DNA of 54,132 nucleotides from Desulfovermiculus halophilus DSM 18834 (GTDB lineage Bacteria; Desulfobacterota; Desulfovibrionia; Desulfovibrionales; Desulfothermaceae), in assembly GCF_000620765.1 (NCBI RefSeq), contig NZ_JIAK01000020.1, positions 1 through 54,132 of the forward strand, in the 5' to 3' direction. Within the stretch, counting starts at the first letter, position 1, and each line of letters begins with the position of its first letter. The notes beneath the pieces are model-generated. The model saw only the letters and a program-made list of their open reading frames with translations, ran no database searches and was not told the origin of the DNA. Shown here in pieces: positions 50,989 to 54,132 of this stretch. The translations under genes and the position numbers were made by a program.

Positions 50989-51633
50989 ATGTCCCCTATT
51001 GACCCCCGAGATAAAGAGGCTTCGGAATATTTATCCATGGGCCTGGATCCAAACAATCTCACGGATCAGGATATCCTAGAGGCCATGAAACGGATCTCCG
51101 GATATCTGGACATCACTCCAGGTGATTTCAAGGAAGTATACAAAGTGGCCTATGCCCAGGCCCACAAGCGTATCCTGTCTACACCAGCCCGGGACATAAT
51201 GACTAGCCCGGTGCATTATGTCCATGCGAATCAGCCGGTTTTGGAAGTGGCCAAAATGCTGGCCCGGATACAGGTGGCCGGTGTGCCGGTGGTGGAGACA
51301 GAGGGTGGAGCAGTGGTGGGCGTCATCTCGGAAAAGGATTTCATGCACAGGATGACCGACACCGAGCAGAATTTTATGGGCCTGGTGGCCTCCTGTATGG
51401 GCAGCAAAGGATGTCCAGCCCTGAAAATTAAAGGTCAAGCTGCTGCGGACATTATGTCCTCTCCTGCGGTGACTGTCTCTCCGGAGGAACCTGTGCATGC
51501 AATGTATGAAATAATGCAAGAAAAAAATATCAATCGGATACCAGTAGTTGAAAACGGCAGCTTGATCGGGATTGTCTCCAGGGACGATCTGCTCGACGCC
51601 TTGGCCTTTATACCTGGAAGAGACAAGAACTGA
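50989..51633 (+). CDS. CBS-domain pair protein
   Basis: A 214-residue protein. A helical N-terminal region is followed by two CBS motifs (RDIMTSPVHYVHANQPVLEV and ADIMSSPAVTVSPEEPVHAM), each ending in the typical GVISEKDF and GIVSRDDL turns. CBS pairs bind adenine nucleotides and regulate partners. ATG 50989 follows AAGGAG. The HPP membrane protein follows by 34 bases; in other bacteria HPP and CBS parts are sometimes fused, so a complex is likely. Confidence 0.9.
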   Translation: MSPIDPRDKEASEYLSMGLDPNNLTDQDILEAMKRISGYLDITPGDFKEVYKVAYAQAHKRILSTPARDIMTSPVHYVHANQPVLEVAKMLARIQVAGVPVVETEGGAVVGVISEKDFMHRMTDTEQNFMGLVASCMGSKGCPALKIKGQAAADIMSSPAVTVSPEEPVHAMYEIMQEKNINRIPVVENGSLIGIVSRDDLLDALAFIPGRDKN

Positions 51634-51667
51634 CCGTAACCGCAATACAGCAACAACGGAGCAGCAA

Positions 51668-52204
51668 ATGAGTTTTTGGGAAAAAATGCGCGGAACAACA
51701 ACCAGTCCGCCCAGGGTGAGCATCCCGGAAGTCATCTGGTCCTGGATTGGCTCCTTTCTGGGTATAGCGGCGGTGGGGTTGGTGCACTTCAATATGCTCA
51801 CCGATTCGGATATGGTCATGATCATCGGCTCCTTCGGGGCGTCGGCCGTGCTCATCTACGGGGCGATCAAAAGCCCACTAGCCCAGCCCAGGAACCTGAT
51901 CGGGGGGCACGTCATTTCCGCAGTCATCGGCGTGGCCTGCTTTCAGCTCCTGGGCGGACAGATGTGGCTGGCCTCGGCTGTGGCTGTGGCCACGGCCATC
52001 GCTGTCATGCACCTGACCAAGACCCTGCACCCGCCCGGAGGGGCAAGCGCCCTGATTGCGGTTATCGGCAGCGACCAGATCCATGCCCTGGGCTATCTGT
52101 ATGCCCTGGTTCCGGCCGGCAGCGGGGCGGTGATCATGCTCGTTGTGGCCCTACTGGTGAACAATATTCCCAAGAGCAGGTATTATCCGGAGTTCTGGGT
52201 ATAA
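51668..52204 (+). CDS. HPP family membrane protein
   Basis: A 178-residue protein with four to five transmembrane segments and the family motif in KTLHPPGGASALIAV. HPP proteins have been linked to nitrite transport in plastids and cyanobacteria; the substrate here is unknown. ATG 51668 follows GGAG. Confidence 0.9.
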   Translation: MSFWEKMRGTTTSPPRVSIPEVIWSWIGSFLGIAAVGLVHFNMLTDSDMVMIIGSFGASAVLIYGAIKSPLAQPRNLIGGHVISAVIGVACFQLLGGQMWLASAVAVATAIAVMHLTKTLHPPGGASALIAVIGSDQIHALGYLYALVPAGSGAVIMLVVALLVNNIPKSRYYPEFWV

Positions 52205-52511
52205 GGAAGCGGAATTACAACGGGTTGCATACTCTCCATCGCTCCAGTTGTTTTTAGAGCTCCCACGCTCTGCGTGGGAATAATAATGCAACAATGTGAT
52301 CATGTATGAAAATTTGAGTCATCCCTTCCGTCATTCAGGCAGGCGAAGGCCGGAATCCAGAGCAGATAGGATAGAAAGTCTTTCCCTGGATTTCCCCGCG
52401 TCTCGCGTGATGAGTCTGATCCCGATGTACTCGAATGATTCGGGCCGGGCAATGACGGAAGGGCAATCCGTAAGTTTTATAAATCCACATTTTCATACTC
52501 AGGAGCTTCCT
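52205..52511. repeat. Spacer with a GCCGGAATCCAG-type intergenic repeat
   Basis: TTTAGAGCTCCCACGCTCTGCGTGGGA forms a short hairpin at about 52253-52280 (CCCACGC and GCGTGGG). TTCAGGCAGGCGAAGGCCGG and AATCCAGAGC at 52334-52364 is a common bacterial dispersed repeat. No gene. AGGAG near 52501 belongs to the next gene. Confidence 0.55.
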
Positions 52512-53537
52512 ATGCCCATCCCCGGCAATCTTCTGACCACGGCCATGGCCGTCATGCCCCATACGGATGCTCAAAAGGCCCAGGAGCTGGCCCTGTCCCT
52601 GGACATCCCCTATTGGCCGCAGCTCCCTCTGCTGAGCTATTATGAAGACATGTACGTTCAGGCCTCGGAACATTTTCCCGGAATCGTCCTGGACGCGGAT
52701 AACAGAAAGCTGGGATTTTCCATGGACAAGTTTACGGCTGAGCTGGACGAGGCCATGGCCCACTTCGAGGATCCGGAATACTTTGATGTCAGTCCGGACT
52801 ACTCTGCGGTCTACCATCATTTTCTCGATCTGGACCTGAGCGGTTACCCGGCCATCCGGGGACAACTGGAAGGACCGATCAGCTTCGGCTTTAATATCGC
52901 GGATGAGAACGACCGGCCGATTCTATTCGACGATACTGTCCGTCCGTTCCTTCTGGAGTTCATGGTCAAGCGGATCAACGTTCAACTGGATAAACTGAAG
53001 GCCAAGAACGAGAACGCCTTCATGTTCGTGGATGAGCCGGGCCTGCAGTTCATCTTCAGCGCCCTGTCCGGATACAACGATGTAAAGGCTAGACAGGACA
53101 TGGAATACTTTTTCTCCCTGATCAACCGACCCCGGGGAATCCATCTCTGCGGGAACCCGGACTGGGATTTTCTCTTAAACCTGGATCTGGATATTTTGTC
53201 CCTGGACACCTACAGCAACGGTGAACGCTTTGTGGGCTATACGTCCGGGATCAAGCGTTTTCTGGATCGGGGTGGGGTGATCGTCTGGGGCATGGTGCCC
53301 ACCAATTTCGAGCCATTTGACCAGGAAAACCTGGATTCACTGACCTTGCAGCTGGAAAATCTGTGGGGGAAGCTGGAAGCCAAAGGAATCGACCGGGATT
53401 TTCTTCTTTCCAGGAGCCTGATCTCACCGGCCACCTGCTGCCTGGTCAATCCGGACAAGACCAAAACCGTGGAAAAGGCCTTTGCCCTGATCCGGAACCT
53501 GTCCGGACAGCTGCGGGAAAAATACGGATTGGAGTAA
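52512..53537 (+). CDS. UROD/MetE-like TIM-barrel protein, putative methyltransferase
   Basis: A 341-residue protein starting at ATG 52512 (MPIPGNLLTTAMAVMPHTDA) after AGGAG. Conserved-looking segments are GPISFGFNI, FMFVDEPGLQFIFSALSGY and IHLCGNPDWDFLLNLDLDIL, with the LCGN Cys in the place of the zinc ligand of cobalamin-independent methionine synthase. The same barrel serves uroporphyrinogen decarboxylase and corrinoid methyltransferases. No corrinoid protein is adjacent, so the reaction is unassigned. The longer frame from 52296 only reads the repeat. Confidence 0.75.
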   Translation: MPIPGNLLTTAMAVMPHTDAQKAQELALSLDIPYWPQLPLLSYYEDMYVQASEHFPGIVLDADNRKLGFSMDKFTAELDEAMAHFEDPEYFDVSPDYSAVYHHFLDLDLSGYPAIRGQLEGPISFGFNIADENDRPILFDDTVRPFLLEFMVKRINVQLDKLKAKNENAFMFVDEPGLQFIFSALSGYNDVKARQDMEYFFSLINRPRGIHLCGNPDWDFLLNLDLDILSLDTYSNGERFVGYTSGIKRFLDRGGVIVWGMVPTNFEPFDQENLDSLTLQLENLWGKLEAKGIDRDFLLSRSLISPATCCLVNPDKTKTVEKAFALIRNLSGQLREKYGLE

Positions 53538-53552
53538 CCGAGGAAACAAGGC

Positions 53553-53804
53553 TTATGGGATCTGGAAGATCCCAGGCCCTGATAACCGATCATTATTTTC
53601 ATTTTTCTCTTTGGATATAATATACTCCCGAATGGCCACGGCATGGTTATACTCGGTATCTTTGGCCGCAAAGAGCAGGGTGACCTGCTGCTTTTGGGCC
53701 AGGTCCAGGAGCTTGTTCACTGCTTCCGGATTCTTCTGAAGTTCCGAAGAATACCTTTCCTTGTAACAGTTTAGCCCTTTGAAAAAATTGCCAACAAGAA
53801 GCAA
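53553..53804 (-). pseudogene. DUF488 family C-terminal fragment
   Basis: The frame reads CYKERYSSELQKNPEAVNKL, then TLLFAAKDTEYNHAVAIREY, the C-terminal signature of DUF488 proteins. The N-terminal half is missing, and upstream DNA does not continue it in any frame. Probably a remnant. Confidence 0.65.
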
Positions 53805-53847
53805 AAATTAACTGGCGTCGGAGGGAGAGATTTGATACCTTCTCTCC

Positions 53848-54132
53848 ATGGCCGATCAGAAGATTATTTTTAAGTTCCGTTCCCGTGAGTATTCAGAAAA
53901 TGACCTGAAAGCTATCCGCCAGGTCATCTCTGAGAATTTCCACCTGGGACGGACTCAGATATCATGCATCCTGGCCCAGACCTGGGAGTGGAAACAGCCA
54001 AACGGGAAATACAAAGAGTTTGCTGTCAGAGACACTCTTCTTCGCATGCAGGAAGCGGGGCTCATCGAATTGCCCCCGCCCTTGAGGCGCAATAACAACA
54101 AAGCCAAGAAGCCGCTACAGGCACCGCTCTTT
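53848..54132 (+). CDS. DUF4338-like protein, N-terminal part, cut by window end
   Basis: An open frame of 95 codons without stop from ATG 53848: MADQKIIFKFRSREYSENDL, then FHLGRTQISCILAQTWEWKQ, PNGKYKEFAVRDTLLRMQEA, GLIELPPPLRR. This matches the N-terminal winged-helix of DUF4338 proteins, which occur in transposon-associated genes and in the DruA protein of Druantia defence systems. Which of these it is cannot be decided without the missing part. Confidence 0.75.
   Translation, partial: MADQKIIFKFRSREYSENDLKAIRQVISENFHLGRTQISCILAQTWEWKQPNGKYKEFAVRDTLLRMQEAGLIELPPPLRRNNNKAKKPLQAPLF

Overview
The window looks like a chromosomal segment of a mesophilic Desulfobacterota sulfate reducer, probably Desulfovibrionales-like. 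I infer this from a small siroheme/ferredoxin sulfite-reductase-type protein, a TauE-type permease, a FeoB-associated Cys-rich peptide, a zinc-ribbon/HD-like protein and a bacterial STT3/PglB oligosaccharyltransferase, all in GC-rich DNA packed with intergenic hairpin repeats. No species assignment is claimed.

Positions 1-11.3 kb are chromosome with a high load of small modules. In order they hold a GxxExxY putative nuclease among four copies of one long hairpin repeat, a DUF1778/GNAT toxin-antitoxin pair, a DegT aminotransferase carrying an in-frame repeat insertion, a decayed PemK toxin, a VapBC pair, STT3, a RHH/PIN pair, and a PAS-GAF-PAS-GGDEF-EAL signalling gene broken inside its GGDEF domain.

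Positions 11.5-38.9 kb are a 27-kb integrated element. An intact tRNA-Phe(GAA) at 11478-11550 ends in a 49-bp segment (11506-11554) that recurs exactly at 38855-38903, next to a tyrosine integrase. Between the repeats lies a complete type 1 BREX phage-defence locus on the plus strand (brxA, brxB, brxC, pglX, pglZ, brxL). It is interrupted by two sets of passengers. A HEPN-like gene and a Schlafen-AlbA/HATPase gene sit between pglX and pglZ, and an antitoxin-like gene, a HicB-like gene and a second GxxExxY gene sit between pglZ and brxL. A Ser/Thr protein kinase and a PD-(D/E)XK (HSDR_N-like) protein follow. The minus-strand half is the mobile backbone: two small unknown genes, an SF2 helicase, an 11-bp iteron array with a 22-bp palindrome (candidate origin), a TOPRIM/AAA primase-helicase, an AlpA-like excisionase, an unknown acidic protein and the integrase. 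The target-recognition part of pglX is markedly AT-rich compared with the rest of the gene, which suggests exchange of methylation specificity.

Positions 38.9-41.3 kb look like remains of older insertions in the same tRNA locus: HigBA, a gene stub, and an internally deleted IS with both inverted repeats. From 41.3 kb on, ordinary chromosome resumes: TauE permease, Cys-rich peptide, zinc-ribbon protein, small membrane protein, sulfite-reductase-like ferredoxin, an RND pump with its adaptor, a CBS/HPP pair, a UROD/MetE-like methyltransferase-fold protein, a DUF488 remnant and the start of a DUF4338 gene cut by the window end.

The observations I consider least explained are (i) GxxExxY genes sitting inside two unrelated inverted-repeat families, (ii) the HEPN + AlbA/HATPase insertion in BREX, and (iii) the BREX element having its own replication module and candidate origin.
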